Below the pieces are notes generated by a model. The model made no database searches, was not told where the DNA came from, and saw nothing but the letters and a program-made list of their open reading frames with translations. The position numbers and the translations under genes were made by a program. Positions 31,566-38,357 of a DNA stretch of 64,000 nucleotides are shown here, piece by piece (position 1 is the stretch's first letter; every line of letters starts with the position of its first letter). Source of the stretch: Pseudomonas ceruminis (GTDB lineage: Bacteria > Pseudomonadota > Gammaproteobacteria > Pseudomonadales > Pseudomonadaceae); contig NZ_BQHW01000026.1 in NCBI RefSeq assembly GCF_021602025.1, positions 27,218 through 91,217 on the forward strand. The letters run 5' to 3'.

Positions 31566-31837
31566 GTATCATCTCCTCGGCGCTCGCTGCGGGGCCGATT
31601 GTTGTCCTGTCCGGTGGCTTTTTCAATCGCCTTGGCCTCGATGTAGGCGTCCGCCCACTCATCAAGCTCCTGGCGGTCAAAGGCAACGCCCTGCTTGCCG
31701 ATTGGAAATTCCCGCACGTTCGGCCTGACCGTCTTGTTGAACTCATCCCGGCACATGCCGAGATACCCAGGCGCATCGCCGAACCGGATGAACCGCGGCT
31801 GAATGCTTGAGGGCTTTGCTGCTGTGGCATTCGCCAT
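31436..31837 (-). CDS. Excisionase-like DNA-binding protein
   Basis: A 133-residue protein whose N-terminal 70 residues (IQPRFIRFGDAPGYLGMCRDEFNKTVRPN followed by FPIGKQGVAFDRQELDEWADAY) look like an AlpA/Xis winged helix. The C-terminal part is basic. Its 3' end overlaps the first 130 bases of int in another frame, a long but known xis-int arrangement. It probably guides excision. The assignment is from fold pattern and position. Confidence 0.65.
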   Translation of the reverse strand: MANATAAKPSSIQPRFIRFGDAPGYLGMCRDEFNKTVRPNVREFPIGKQGVAFDRQELDEWADAYIEAKAIEKATGQDNNRPRSERRGDDTWREKRSPASTRRAVSGKSIKSTKGSEFERVLELVTGKRQSST

Positions 31838-31874
31838 GCGTGTCTCCACGCCGCCGGTGGCGGCAGGTTGGTGG

Positions 31875-32252
31875 TCAGGTCGTGGCCTGGGCGATGGTCT
31901 GCTCGAAGCGCGATGCCAGTTCGGCGTTGACCTCGGCCTTTGCCAGGCTGTCGGCGGTGCCCTTGGCACGGTGCAGGGCTTCGTACTTGCGCAGCTGGGC
32001 AGCGGCTTCGATCAGATCCCTCAGCAGCAGGGGCGCCGCGGCGATCAGCTTGGCGTTGGCCCGGCGCAGATCCCGGCTGAGTTCAGCAGGTCCGATCTCG
32101 GTGAAGGTCACGCAGTCGCCGCAATCAGCGATCATCCAGCCGTCAGAGGGGAGCGCCTTCACGCCATCACCACTGTCGGCGCCGAGGCCGGTGAAGACCT
32201 CGGTTTCGTTCAGGACTTCCCATGGGCCGGGCGTGTGTTTGTGTTTCGTCAT
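31875..32252 (-). CDS. Phage protein of the HTPGPW...NAKLIAAAP type
   Basis: A 125-residue phage protein starting MTKHKHTPGPWEVLNETEVF and containing RRANAKLIAAAPLLLRDL, a combination seen in many early phage genes as I recall it. The C-terminal third is helical. No function is known. Confidence 0.7.
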   Translation of the reverse strand: MTKHKHTPGPWEVLNETEVFTGLGADSGDGVKALPSDGWMIADCGDCVTFTEIGPAELSRDLRRANAKLIAAAPLLLRDLIEAAAQLRKYEALHRAKGTADSLAKAEVNAELASRFEQTIAQATT

Positions 32253-32308
32253 GGCAATAGCTCTCCATGCCCGCGCATGTCGGCGGGCTTGAGTAGTTGG
32301 GGGAGGGG

Positions 32309-32506
32309 TTAGGCGAGTTCGGCGGCGAACGCGTCGACCAGGGCCTGGCTGGTGAAGTTTATCGGGAGAGCGTCGGTGCTCTTTCCGTCGCTGATGAGTA
32401 CCCAGCCGTTCTTGTACAAGGTGCAGGTGTTGCGGCCATGTTGGATCTTGGCGATCGGCAGGCCGCCGAATGGAAGCCAGCGATTGATACGGTAGAGCAG
32501 CTTCAT
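32309..32506 (-). CDS. Small phage protein
   Basis: A 65-residue protein starting MKLLYRINRWLPFGGLPIAK. No motif is recognised. The start codon overlaps the stop of the tiny frame upstream (32503-32553). Confidence 0.5.
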   Translation of the reverse strand: MKLLYRINRWLPFGGLPIAKIQHGRNTCTLYKNGWVLISDGKSTDALPINFTSQALVDAFAAELA

Positions 32507-32553
32507 CGCGGCCCCCTGTAGATCAGGTAGGCCATGTAGGCGAGGGCGATCAT
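32503..32553 (-). CDS. Possible 16-residue hydrophobic peptide
   Basis: MIALAYMAYLIYRGPR is joined by ATGA overlaps to both the gene before (stop at 32550) and after it (start at 32506). The double overlap suggests a translated coupling peptide or very small membrane protein, but the length makes this weak. Confidence 0.3.
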   Translation of the reverse strand: MIALAYMAYLIYRGPR

Positions 32554-32885
32554 GGCTTCCACCTCTTGCCGACGCGGTACACCATCATCATGTTGTGACG
32601 GAGTGGAACCTTGAGGACGTGGTCGAAAAACTCGCCCTTTCCAGAGATGAATCCGGTAGGCACCTTGGTTCCCCCGGCACCGAATTCACGCCAGCATTCT
32701 TCTCCGCCGTTCTTTTCCCAGTAGGCACGCTCGCGCTTTGGAATCTCATCGTAGGTTTTTTCGAACACGGAGATATCCGGGATATCGCAGATCCGGCGCC
32801 ATGCGGGATTGCGTTTGCACCATTCAGCAGCATGCTGAGAGGCTTGATCGACAGAGTAGAATTCCTTTGTGCTTTGTTCGGTCAT
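32550..32885 (-). CDS. Phage protein of unknown function
   Basis: A 111-residue soluble protein starting MTEQSTKEFYSVDQASQHAAEW. No motif is recognised. Its start overlaps the stop of the NinX-like gene by four bases, so it belongs to the same leftward operon. Confidence 0.6.
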   Translation of the reverse strand: MTEQSTKEFYSVDQASQHAAEWCKRNPAWRRICDIPDISVFEKTYDEIPKRERAYWEKNGGEECWREFGAGGTKVPTGFISGKGEFFDHVLKVPLRHNMMMVYRVGKRWKP

Positions 32886-33292
32886 GGCATCAGCTCCTTG
32901 GGCACCTGGACGGTATCGCCGAGCTTGGCGGCGACGTAGGCGCGGGTTGCTGCGATCAAACGGTTTTCACCGCTACCTAATCCCGCCCGGGCATCGCCGT
33001 CACCGAGATCGACCCAAACCTCTGCGCCGCGGCCGCCGCCAAGCACTTTGGGAACTCGGCGCTCTTCTGGGTCGATTCGTTCAATCAGTGGCCCGCCCAG
33101 CGCCCAGTCTTCCCACGGGTTGTAGCGTTTGGTGTGCTCGATGGCCTGGCCCTGGTACCGGGCGAACACCCTCCAGGGGTTGCCGTACTGCGGCGGGACC
33201 AGTTCAAGGTTCAGCCCTTCGGCTTTGCCAACGGCCCAGCCCAGCGCTTCGCCGGCTAGGTCTGCCGTCTTCACTTCGATCAGGTCGGTCAT
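32882..33292 (-). CDS. NinX/DUF2591-like phage protein
   Basis: A 136-residue protein with the DUF2591 pattern: LIEVKTADLAGEALGWAVGKAEG at the start, YNPWEDWALGGPLIER in the middle and RLIAATRAYVAAKLGDTVQVPKEL at the end. The family is common in lambdoid phages (NinX) without a known activity. It is coupled to its neighbours by overlapping starts and stops. Confidence 0.75.
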   Translation of the reverse strand: MTDLIEVKTADLAGEALGWAVGKAEGLNLELVPPQYGNPWRVFARYQGQAIEHTKRYNPWEDWALGGPLIERIDPEERRVPKVLGGGRGAEVWVDLGDGDARAGLGSGENRLIAATRAYVAAKLGDTVQVPKELMP

Positions 33293-33612
33293 GCGCGCCT
33301 CCGCTCGGGATTGCCATACTGGTCGTACTCCGGGCGCTGTGGAGGATACGCCTCAGCGGTGAGCGCCTGGTCGATGGCGGCGCGAAGGTTTTCGTTGTAG
33401 TTCTCCCCAAGCACGCGCCGGTTGGGCTTGCCCATGTAGTGACCAACGATCTCGATGCCGATGGTGTAGTCACCGTCCATGCCGTTCGAATGGCTTTCGA
33501 AGATGACGTCCCAGCAGCAGGACTCGATGGCATTCAGGCGAGCCCTGTCCAGGCGCAGGGCTTCCAGTTCATCGCTGGAGACGATGGTGAATTGCGTTTT
33601 CCTCTTGCTCAC
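33289..33612 (-). CDS. Phage protein of unknown function
   Basis: A 107-residue protein with GTG start (GTGA overlap with the upstream stop). It has an acidic middle with two adjacent cysteines (ESCCWDVIF) and a basic C terminus. No family is recognised. Confidence 0.55.
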   Translation of the reverse strand: MSKRKTQFTIVSSDELEALRLDRARLNAIESCCWDVIFESHSNGMDGDYTIGIEIVGHYMGKPNRRVLGENYNENLRAAIDQALTAEAYPPQRPEYDQYGNPERRRA

Positions 33613-33860
33613 AGCTCATACCTCTCATCAATCCAGCGCCCAGGCGCCAGTGCGGGTGTAGGTTCGGGTTGTGTTTCGTGCGGGGAGAGCTGGCGCTGGT
33701 TGCCGGCCTGCAGCTGGCTGTCGGGGATGCAGCTGATGCCAACCCCGTTGAGCAGGTAGCAGGTGACGCCGCGCTGGCTGTCGTGCTGCACGTCGATAAC
33801 GTTCTCGGTTGCGCTGGCGCCGGTGGCCAGCAGCAGGAGGCAGAGGGCGAGGCGGGTCAT
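33609..33860 (-). CDS. Small exported phage protein
   Basis: An 83-residue protein with signal peptide MTRLALCLLLLATGASATEN and a mature part with two cysteines (TCYLL and ISCIP) that could form a disulfide. ATGA overlap with the gene before and GTGA overlap with the gene after. An exported product in the lysogeny arm suggests an effect on the host envelope, but nothing shows it directly. Confidence 0.6.
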   Translation of the reverse strand: MTRLALCLLLLATGASATENVIDVQHDSQRGVTCYLLNGVGISCIPDSQLQAGNQRQLSPHETQPEPTPALAPGRWIDERYEL

Positions 33861-34180
33861 GGCTGCACCTTGTGGCGAATCCACACGCAGATCGGGCCAT
33901 CCTCGGTGTCATGGATGGAGAAGATGAACCAGCCATCACCCGCCGGTTGCGTAGGGTTCCAGCTGGTGCAATCTGCCGTTCCGTCGTGGTACCAGGCTGC
34001 CTGCAGGGTTTCGGGTGCGTCGTACTCGAACTCAACTTGCTTTACGTCCAGGCCGCGATCATAGAACCAGGCATAGGGAATCAACTCCTCGTCTGTGGAT
34101 GGCCAGGCAGGGTGCGTCCAGAAACCGTGCTCATCACGCTCAATGGCTACCGGCTGAATCAGTTGCTTTTCTTCAGGCAT
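33857..34180 (-). CDS. Phage protein of unknown function
   Basis: A 107-residue acidic, Trp-rich protein (MPEEKQLIQPVAIERDEHGF). AAGGAC lies nine bases before the ATG at 34180, which I prefer to the ATG at 34201. It follows the DGR reverse transcriptase gene by 82 bases. Confidence 0.6.
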   Translation of the reverse strand: MPEEKQLIQPVAIERDEHGFWTHPAWPSTDEELIPYAWFYDRGLDVKQVEFEYDAPETLQAAWYHDGTADCTSWNPTQPAGDGWFIFSIHDTEDGPICVWIRHKVQP

Positions 34181-34262
34181 GACTTCGTCCTTGGCCGCCA
34201 TATCGCGGCAGTGAATAGAGGGGAGAGGGGTTAAAGCTGGGTGGAGTGCGGATGTTCTCTTT

Positions 34263-35420
34263 TCATCGCTTTCGGTAAGTCTGGGTGAGATCGCTGTTGA
34301 CCACATGCCCGCGCTGCAGCACCAGGTTGGCCAGTGCTGCGCGGTCCTTCTGGCTGTGGCTGGCTTGGTTGAGCAAGCCGAAGTAGCTGTTGGCCGTCTC
34401 GCGCAGGTTCTCTGTAGTCGCTGCGGCTGTGCGCTTCATAGCTTGAGCTACCGACTTCTTGCGGGTGGTTCGCCGCCAGGGCTTGATCACATGCCCAACG
34501 AAGTCCACGCCGCGGTCAATCGGCTGCAGGATGGTCTTCGAAGGATTGAGCCTGACTCCCAGACGTGGTAGGAAGGCTTCAATCTGGCGCAGCCAATCGT
34601 TCAGTCGCTGCGGCGACTCATGCAGCAGCACGAAGTCGTCGACGTAGCGGATGTAATGCTTTGCCTTGAGTGTGTGCTTGCAGAACTTATCCAGGGCGTC
34701 GAGGTAGACGTTGGCGAAGAACTGCGACGACAGGTTGCCGATGGGCAGGCCAAGATATGCCGGCTGCGCGGTCAGCCGTTTGTGCTGCGGTACCTGGTTG
34801 AACAGGTGCGCAGGGCTGCGCTCCACGTAGTTCTCACGCGGGTCATGCATGAGCACCTGCAGGGCCAGCTGCCTAAACCACGGATCATTGATCCTGTCCC
34901 TCAGCTGGCGACCAAGCACACGCTTGTCGATCGACACAAAGAAGTTGGCCAGGTCGCACTTGAGGTAGAAGCCTTGCTTCGACCAGTTCTGCGTCTGGCT
35001 GCGGATCTTCGCTTCCATGCGCTTACCGGCGTACAGCGTGCCGCGCCCCGGGATACAAGCGCAACTGTCCGCTATGAAGCTGCGCTCGATGTCGGGGCCG
35101 ATGCGGTTGTACAGCAGGTGATGCACGATGCGGTCGCGGAATTCGGCAGCCCACACCTCGCGGGCCTTTGGCCGGGTGACCACAAAACAGATTGAGCGGC
35201 CGGGCTGGTAGGTGCCACCCTGCAGCTCGTCGAATAGATCGAGGAGATTGGCTTCCATATCGACTTCGAATCGGCGGGCACTCGCGGTGTTCCGCTTGTG
35301 CCGGCGGCAGTCGTAATAGGCCTGCGCCAATTCCTCGAAGGTAAAACTCGCAACGGGCGAATCTGCGGACGGGGCGGACGAGAAACTCGTTGTTCTTGTG
35401 GTTGTTGTTGAGCCAGCCAT
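34263..35420 (-). CDS. DGR reverse transcriptase
   Basis: RNA-directed DNA polymerase of a diversity-generating retroelement. Motifs: FRDRIVHHLLYNRIGP, motif 3 KCDLANFFVSID, motif 4 GLPIGNLSSQFFANVYLDALD (GxxxSQ in place of the QGxxxSP of other RTs, a DGR mark), the YVDD active site in HYIRYVDDFVLLH, and LGVRLNPSKT with DFVGHVIKP. It should copy TR RNA with A-specific errors into VR1 and VR2. The start is unclear: ATG 35420 lies inside TR and has no ribosome site, and the next in-frame start is TTG 35330, just before FEELAQAYYDCRRHKRN-like conserved residues. Confidence 0.92.
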   Translation of the reverse strand: MAGSTTTTRTTSFSSAPSADSPVASFTFEELAQAYYDCRRHKRNTASARRFEVDMEANLLDLFDELQGGTYQPGRSICFVVTRPKAREVWAAEFRDRIVHHLLYNRIGPDIERSFIADSCACIPGRGTLYAGKRMEAKIRSQTQNWSKQGFYLKCDLANFFVSIDKRVLGRQLRDRINDPWFRQLALQVLMHDPRENYVERSPAHLFNQVPQHKRLTAQPAYLGLPIGNLSSQFFANVYLDALDKFCKHTLKAKHYIRYVDDFVLLHESPQRLNDWLRQIEAFLPRLGVRLNPSKTILQPIDRGVDFVGHVIKPWRRTTRKKSVAQAMKRTAAATTENLRETANSYFGLLNQASHSQKDRAALANLVLQRGHVVNSDLTQTYRKR

Positions 35421-35463
35421 CCTCAAAGTCCATGTTGTAGGCGTTGTTGGCGGAGCGCTGCGA
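35360..35463 (-). repeat. DGR template repeat (TR)
   Basis: A 104-base copy of the 3' ends of the two variable-protein genes. In the sense (minus) strand it is rich in AAC/AAT codons, reading SQRSANNAYNMDFEDGWLNN with the frame continuing into NEFLVRPVRRF. Of the 25 sense adenines in the 74-base core, 18 differ in VR1 or VR2, and no other base does. It lies between avd and the RT, as in the classic avd-TR-RT order, and overlaps the 5' end of the RT frame. Confidence 0.93.
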
Positions 35464-35618
35464 CCTATCGTGCTATCTACGTCGCCAGGCCGATTGCTCA
35501 GCCTGGAAACTGCGCCGGACCTGCCAGCATCTGCTGGCGGTATCCGTGCTGCGCATGGCGGTGATCACAGATCAGCGGCACGACCAGATTCAGCGTGCAG
35601 GCAAGAGGGCCGTAACCC
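35464..35618. other. Spacer between avd and TR
   Basis: 155 bases without a credible gene. In studied DGRs the RNA around TR is needed for priming and cDNA synthesis, so this stretch and the 5' part of the RT gene may form the structured TR-RNA. Confidence 0.5.
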
Positions 35619-35972
35619 TCAAGCAGCGGACGCGGTTGCGGATTTCTTCCAGGCGTTGGCCTGGCGACCTACGGAGGCCGTTAGCTTCATTGCCTTTGCG
35701 TGCTGACCCTTGCTGATCAAGCCCTTGTTGGTGAGGGCGCGTAGCAGGTAGTTCAGCATCCAGACGCTTTCGAGCAGGAGATTCAGGTGGGGGAGCTTGT
35801 CCCTAGCCATGTTGGCCCGACCAATCAGCACCAGGGCTTGAAGGCACTCGTCACGGATCTTTGACCCTACGACCTGCTTGAGGTCGCGCGGGATGTTTCG
35901 AACCAGGTCGAGCGACAGGCCAAGCAGCTCCTCGGCCACCTTGTGGATCTCAAGCTCTGTGTGCAGGGCCAT
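35619..35972 (-). CDS. avd: DGR accessory variability determinant (Avd-like)
   Basis: A 117-residue, basic, all-helical protein in the position of Avd, just before TR. The pattern LEIHKVAEELLGLSLDLVRNIPRDLKQVV followed by CLQALVLIGRANMARDKLPHL and LESVWMLNYLLRALTNKGLIS is that of the four-helix-bundle family to which Bordetella phage Avd belongs. Avd forms a pentamer that binds the RT and TR RNA. AGGAGG precedes the ATG. Confidence 0.85.
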   Translation of the reverse strand: MALHTELEIHKVAEELLGLSLDLVRNIPRDLKQVVGSKIRDECLQALVLIGRANMARDKLPHLNLLLESVWMLNYLLRALTNKGLISKGQHAKAMKLTASVGRQANAWKKSATASAA

Positions 35973-35991
35973 CCTGGCCTCCTAAAAACGA

Positions 35992-36007
35992 GGGCGCCGA
36001 GGCGCCC
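35992..36007 (-). repeat. GC-rich hairpin downstream of VR1
   Basis: GGGCGC-cgag-GCGCCC (seven bases of each arm are complementary) lies 27 bases past VR1 and 17 bases past the VP1 stop. GC stems with four-base loops just 3' of VR are a known requirement for efficient homing in the Bordetella phage DGR. Confidence 0.6.
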
Positions 36008-36024
36008 AGGAATGAAGAATTGGA

Positions 36025-36597
36025 TTACGGAATAAATCTGCGGACGGGGCGGACGAGAAACTCGTTGCACTTGTGGCCGTAGCGGAGCCAGCCACCCTCA
36101 AAGTCCATGAAGTAGGCGATGTCGGCGGAGCGCTGCGAAGATGACCAGTGATAGCTCTTCTCGAACAGCTCTGGCACGTTCGCCTCTGCCAGTTGCAACT
36201 CGCGCCGGGCAGGCAGGTAAAAGTCGCTGTGGCCATCCGCGGTGAATTCGCTAGCCAGCTTCGCAGCTGGGTGCTCCTTGCTATCTGCCAGCAGAGCACG
36301 CGTGTTGGCTAAGCCATCGCTGGCGCTGGACGCGCCATCGACTTCCTTGCCAGATCCGCCCCAGGCCGCGCTCAGCTGCTCGGTCAGCAGCGGCACAATG
36401 AGGTAGTAGTCCGGTGCACCGTTCTCGCCGCGCACCAGGCCGGCGTTGTAACCGCCTTGGCCTGGCCAGTACGAACCCAGGGCTGGGAATCCGGCGGTCG
36501 CGGCATCGACAGCCGCGTAGTTAAGAAGCCGGTCGAACTCGCGCTGGATGATTCGGGACGCCACACTGGCGTCAATGCTGATGTTGACTTGCTCCAT
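36025..36597 (-). CDS. DGR variable protein 1 (lectin-fold, DUF1566-like)
   Basis: A 190-residue target protein. The N-terminal part (1-60) is unique; residues about 60-190 have the formylglycine-enzyme/C-type-lectin pattern of DGR targets, with FYLPARRELQLAEANVPELF, HWSSSQRS and the end GGWL...NEFLVRPVRRF. Residues about 154-187 are encoded by VR1 and read ADIAYFMDFEGGWLRYGHKC where TR has Asn codons. No signal peptide. AAGGAG precedes the ATG. It should bind a variable ligand; which one is unknown. Confidence 0.85.
   Translation of the reverse strand: MEQVNISIDASVASRIIQREFDRLLNYAAVDAATAGFPALGSYWPGQGGYNAGLVRGENGAPDYYLIVPLLTEQLSAAWGGSGKEVDGASSASDGLANTRALLADSKEHPAAKLASEFTADGHSDFYLPARRELQLAEANVPELFEKSYHWSSSQRSADIAYFMDFEGGWLRYGHKCNEFLVRPVRRFIP
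36035..36138 (-). repeat. DGR variable repeat 1 (VR1)
   Basis: 104 bases aligned to TR 35360-35463 without gaps. In the 74-base core there are 12 differences, all at positions where TR has A in the sense strand. The invariant 3' end GAGTTTCTCGTCCGCC with CCGTCCGCAG is the likely homing start (IMH). Confidence 0.93.
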
Positions 36598-36668
36598 GGG
36601 TGCTCCTTATGAAAATTGGGGCAGGCGGCCGGCGCTTCCCGGCGTGCTTCTGGTCTGAACGCTTTCCT

Positions 36669-36686
36669 GGCGAACCCGGAATCGCC
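36669..36686 (-). repeat. Hairpin downstream of VR2
   Basis: GGCGA-N8-TCGCC lies 43 bases past VR2. The bases between hairpin and VR (AGGAATGAAGA-like followed by TTGxATTAC-like) match those at VR1, so the two hairpins are equivalent, though this one is weaker. Confidence 0.45.
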
Positions 36687-36712
36687 TGCAGAGAAAGGAA
36701 TGAAGAGGTGAA

Positions 36713-37189
36713 TTACTGAAGGATGAGGCTGCGGACGGGGCGGACGAGAAACTCGCTGTCCTTGCGGCCGCTGTCGAGCCAGCCACCCCCAAAGTCCACG
36801 CTGTAGGCGTTGAGGGCGGAGCGCTGCGAACTAAGCCAGTGCCAGCCGTCTTCGCGCAGGGTGACCAGGCCATCGGCTTTCGCGGCCATCAACAATTGGC
36901 CTTCCAGGCAGGACGGGATGAATGCGCCCAGCTCCAGGGCCTTGATGGCGATCTGGCTGCCGGCCTCGGCCATGGCGCGGGTATTGGCCTCGCCGTCGCT
37001 GTAGCTGCCAGCGCCTTCGATCTTGGTGCCGTATTCGCCCCAGGCGCCTTCGAACTCGTCAGGCATCAGCACCAGGGCACGCTCTTGGCCGTTCAGCCAG
37101 TAGCGGGTAACGAAGATGCCGCCAGCCAGCGGTTGGCCGCGCTCTGGCAGGTCGGCGGCGGCGATGGATTGCAGTGCAAGTTGGGTCAT
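36713..37189 (-). CDS. DGR variable protein 2 (lectin-fold, DUF1566-like)
   Basis: A 158-residue target protein, distantly similar to variable protein 1 from LMPDEFEGAWGEYGTKIEGA onward (compare VPLLTEQLSAAWGGSGKEVDGA) but with a different N terminus. It has HWLSSQRS and ends EFLVRPVRSLILQ. Residues about 121-154 come from VR2, reading ALNAYSVDFGGGWLDSGRKD. TGGAG precedes the ATG at 37189. It is a second, independently diversified target of the same TR. Confidence 0.85.
   Translation of the reverse strand: MTQLALQSIAAADLPERGQPLAGGIFVTRYWLNGQERALVLMPDEFEGAWGEYGTKIEGAGSYSDGEANTRAMAEAGSQIAIKALELGAFIPSCLEGQLLMAAKADGLVTLREDGWHWLSSQRSALNAYSVDFGGGWLDSGRKDSEFLVRPVRSLILQ
36729..36829 (-). repeat. DGR variable repeat 2 (VR2)
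   Basis: 101 bases aligned to TR without gaps. Thirteen differences in the 74-base core, all at TR sense adenines, at a different set of positions from VR1 (seven positions are shared). Confidence 0.93.
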
Positions 37190-37256
37190 GACTTTCTCCA
37201 GGGTATAAGCCGCTCTCCATGACTGGTGGCGGGTGCGTGATAACTCGGGGGTGTTG

Positions 37257-37445
37257 TTACTTCAGGATGGCCTTAGCGCAGGCCTGGATTTCGATCCAGA
37301 GGGCCGAAGATGGCCGCGATTCGTACTTGATCAGCGCCTTAGCTATGCGCTCAGCCAGTTCTTCCTTGCTTCCGATTGGGGGTGGGGGTGCTTGGTGAGC
37401 AACCTGAATCGGCAGGTCGAACTGTCCAGGAAGGTCGACTCTCAT
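37257..37445 (-). CDS. Small phage protein
   Basis: A 62-residue protein with a Pro-rich middle (AHQAPPPPIGSKEEL) and a C-terminal helix pair. AAGGAG stands nine bases before the ATG. No function is recognised. It is the gene just upstream of the DGR in the leftward operon. Confidence 0.6.
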   Translation of the reverse strand: MRVDLPGQFDLPIQVAHQAPPPPIGSKEELAERIAKALIKYESRPSSALWIEIQACAKAILK

Positions 37446-37538
37446 GCGTCGCGTCTCCTTGATCGTCTGTGATCCCGCTGGGCGGCAGATTGATGTGCTG
37501 CTGGCGCCGGCCGTGCCGGACGCGCGCGGTGATGCGTT

Positions 37539-38084
37539 TCATGCTTTGCGTTTTGCTCGCTTTTCGGCGGTGGTCGGGAAATTGATATCGAACTCACGAA
37601 GCAGCCGCTTTAGCTGCTTGTCTGAGATCTTCATCAGCCGCACCACCTGATACCTGGTCATGCAGAGGTTGCGGTAAGCGATGATCTGATCCGCTTTGTC
37701 CCTGTCGGTCGCCGGGTCGCTGAGCTTCTTGCCCAGATTGCCCTTGCCGCGCCTTGGATCCGGCTTGAATTTGAATTGGCCATCGAGGGCGTAACTTCCC
37801 AGGCAGCTCAGTGACAGGCCGGTGTGTGCAGCCGCTTCGGCATAAGTCATGCGCTTCGCCAGTTCGCGCACTTCTTCGATGCGCTTCCGGCGTCTTTCAG
37901 TGCGGGTATTCAGCGGAGCGGCTTGCGCTCGTGCTGGCTCAAGATCGCGGTGCGCGCGCCGCGGCACGTAATCTTTGGTCGGCAGGCTTTGCACCTGGCC
38001 GCCGTCGAGAAAGAAGCTATCGATGCTCGCATTGAGCTGGGCCAGCACCGCTTCACGATGGTCTGGGGTTGGTGTGCCATTCAC
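37539..38084 (-). CDS. Phage protein, probable HTH DNA-binding
   Basis: A 181-residue basic protein, GTG start. Residues about 70-110 (RKRIEEVRELAKRMTYAEAAAHTGLSLSCLGSYALDG) look like a helix-turn-helix, and MTRYQVVRLMKISDKQLKRLLREFD near the end like a second. It overlaps the stop of the upstream gene by four bases. The role is unknown; a regulator of the leftward operon is possible. Confidence 0.6.
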   Translation of the reverse strand: MNGTPTPDHREAVLAQLNASIDSFFLDGGQVQSLPTKDYVPRRAHRDLEPARAQAAPLNTRTERRRKRIEEVRELAKRMTYAEAAAHTGLSLSCLGSYALDGQFKFKPDPRRGKGNLGKKLSDPATDRDKADQIIAYRNLCMTRYQVVRLMKISDKQLKRLLREFDINFPTTAEKRAKRKA

Positions 38085-38338
38085 TGCAGGCCACCCCGCT
38101 TTGTCGCTGCGCCTGCCTCCATCGCATCCACAAACCGCATGGCTGCCTGGTAGCTGTACGCGAAGCCGTGCACGGCACCTGTCGCGATCTCGACTACATC
38201 CCAGGTGCTGCCCTTGTTCGAGGCCTGGAATCGCGGGGCGGGCTGGCCGACCTTGGCGATTGCCTCGGCCCTCACGGATTTGCTGCGCTCGAGCACGGCA
38301 AGCTTCTGCTCGAAAGCAGGGTGCATTGCTGAATGCAT
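38081..38338 (-). CDS. Phage protein of unknown function
   Basis: An 85-residue protein starting MHSAMHPAFEQKLAVLERSKS with a GAGG site before the ATG. No motif is recognised. Confidence 0.55.
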   Translation of the reverse strand: MHSAMHPAFEQKLAVLERSKSVRAEAIAKVGQPAPRFQASNKGSTWDVVEIATGAVHGFAYSYQAAMRFVDAMEAGAATKRGGLQ

Positions 38339-38357
38339 GGGATGATCCTCGGTAGAG

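Noticed and set aside
34263-35420. Reverse transcriptase as a retron, group II intron or Abi-type defence gene
   Set aside because: The TR, two VRs with adenine-only changes and the Avd-like gene identify a DGR. No msr/msd-like RNA, maturase domain or intron ends are seen.
35023-35433. Frame through TR continuing into the RT gene, reading as a variable-protein end
   Set aside because: Only the TR part resembles a protein; past TR it runs out of frame against the RT. It reflects the origin of TR as a copy of a target gene end.
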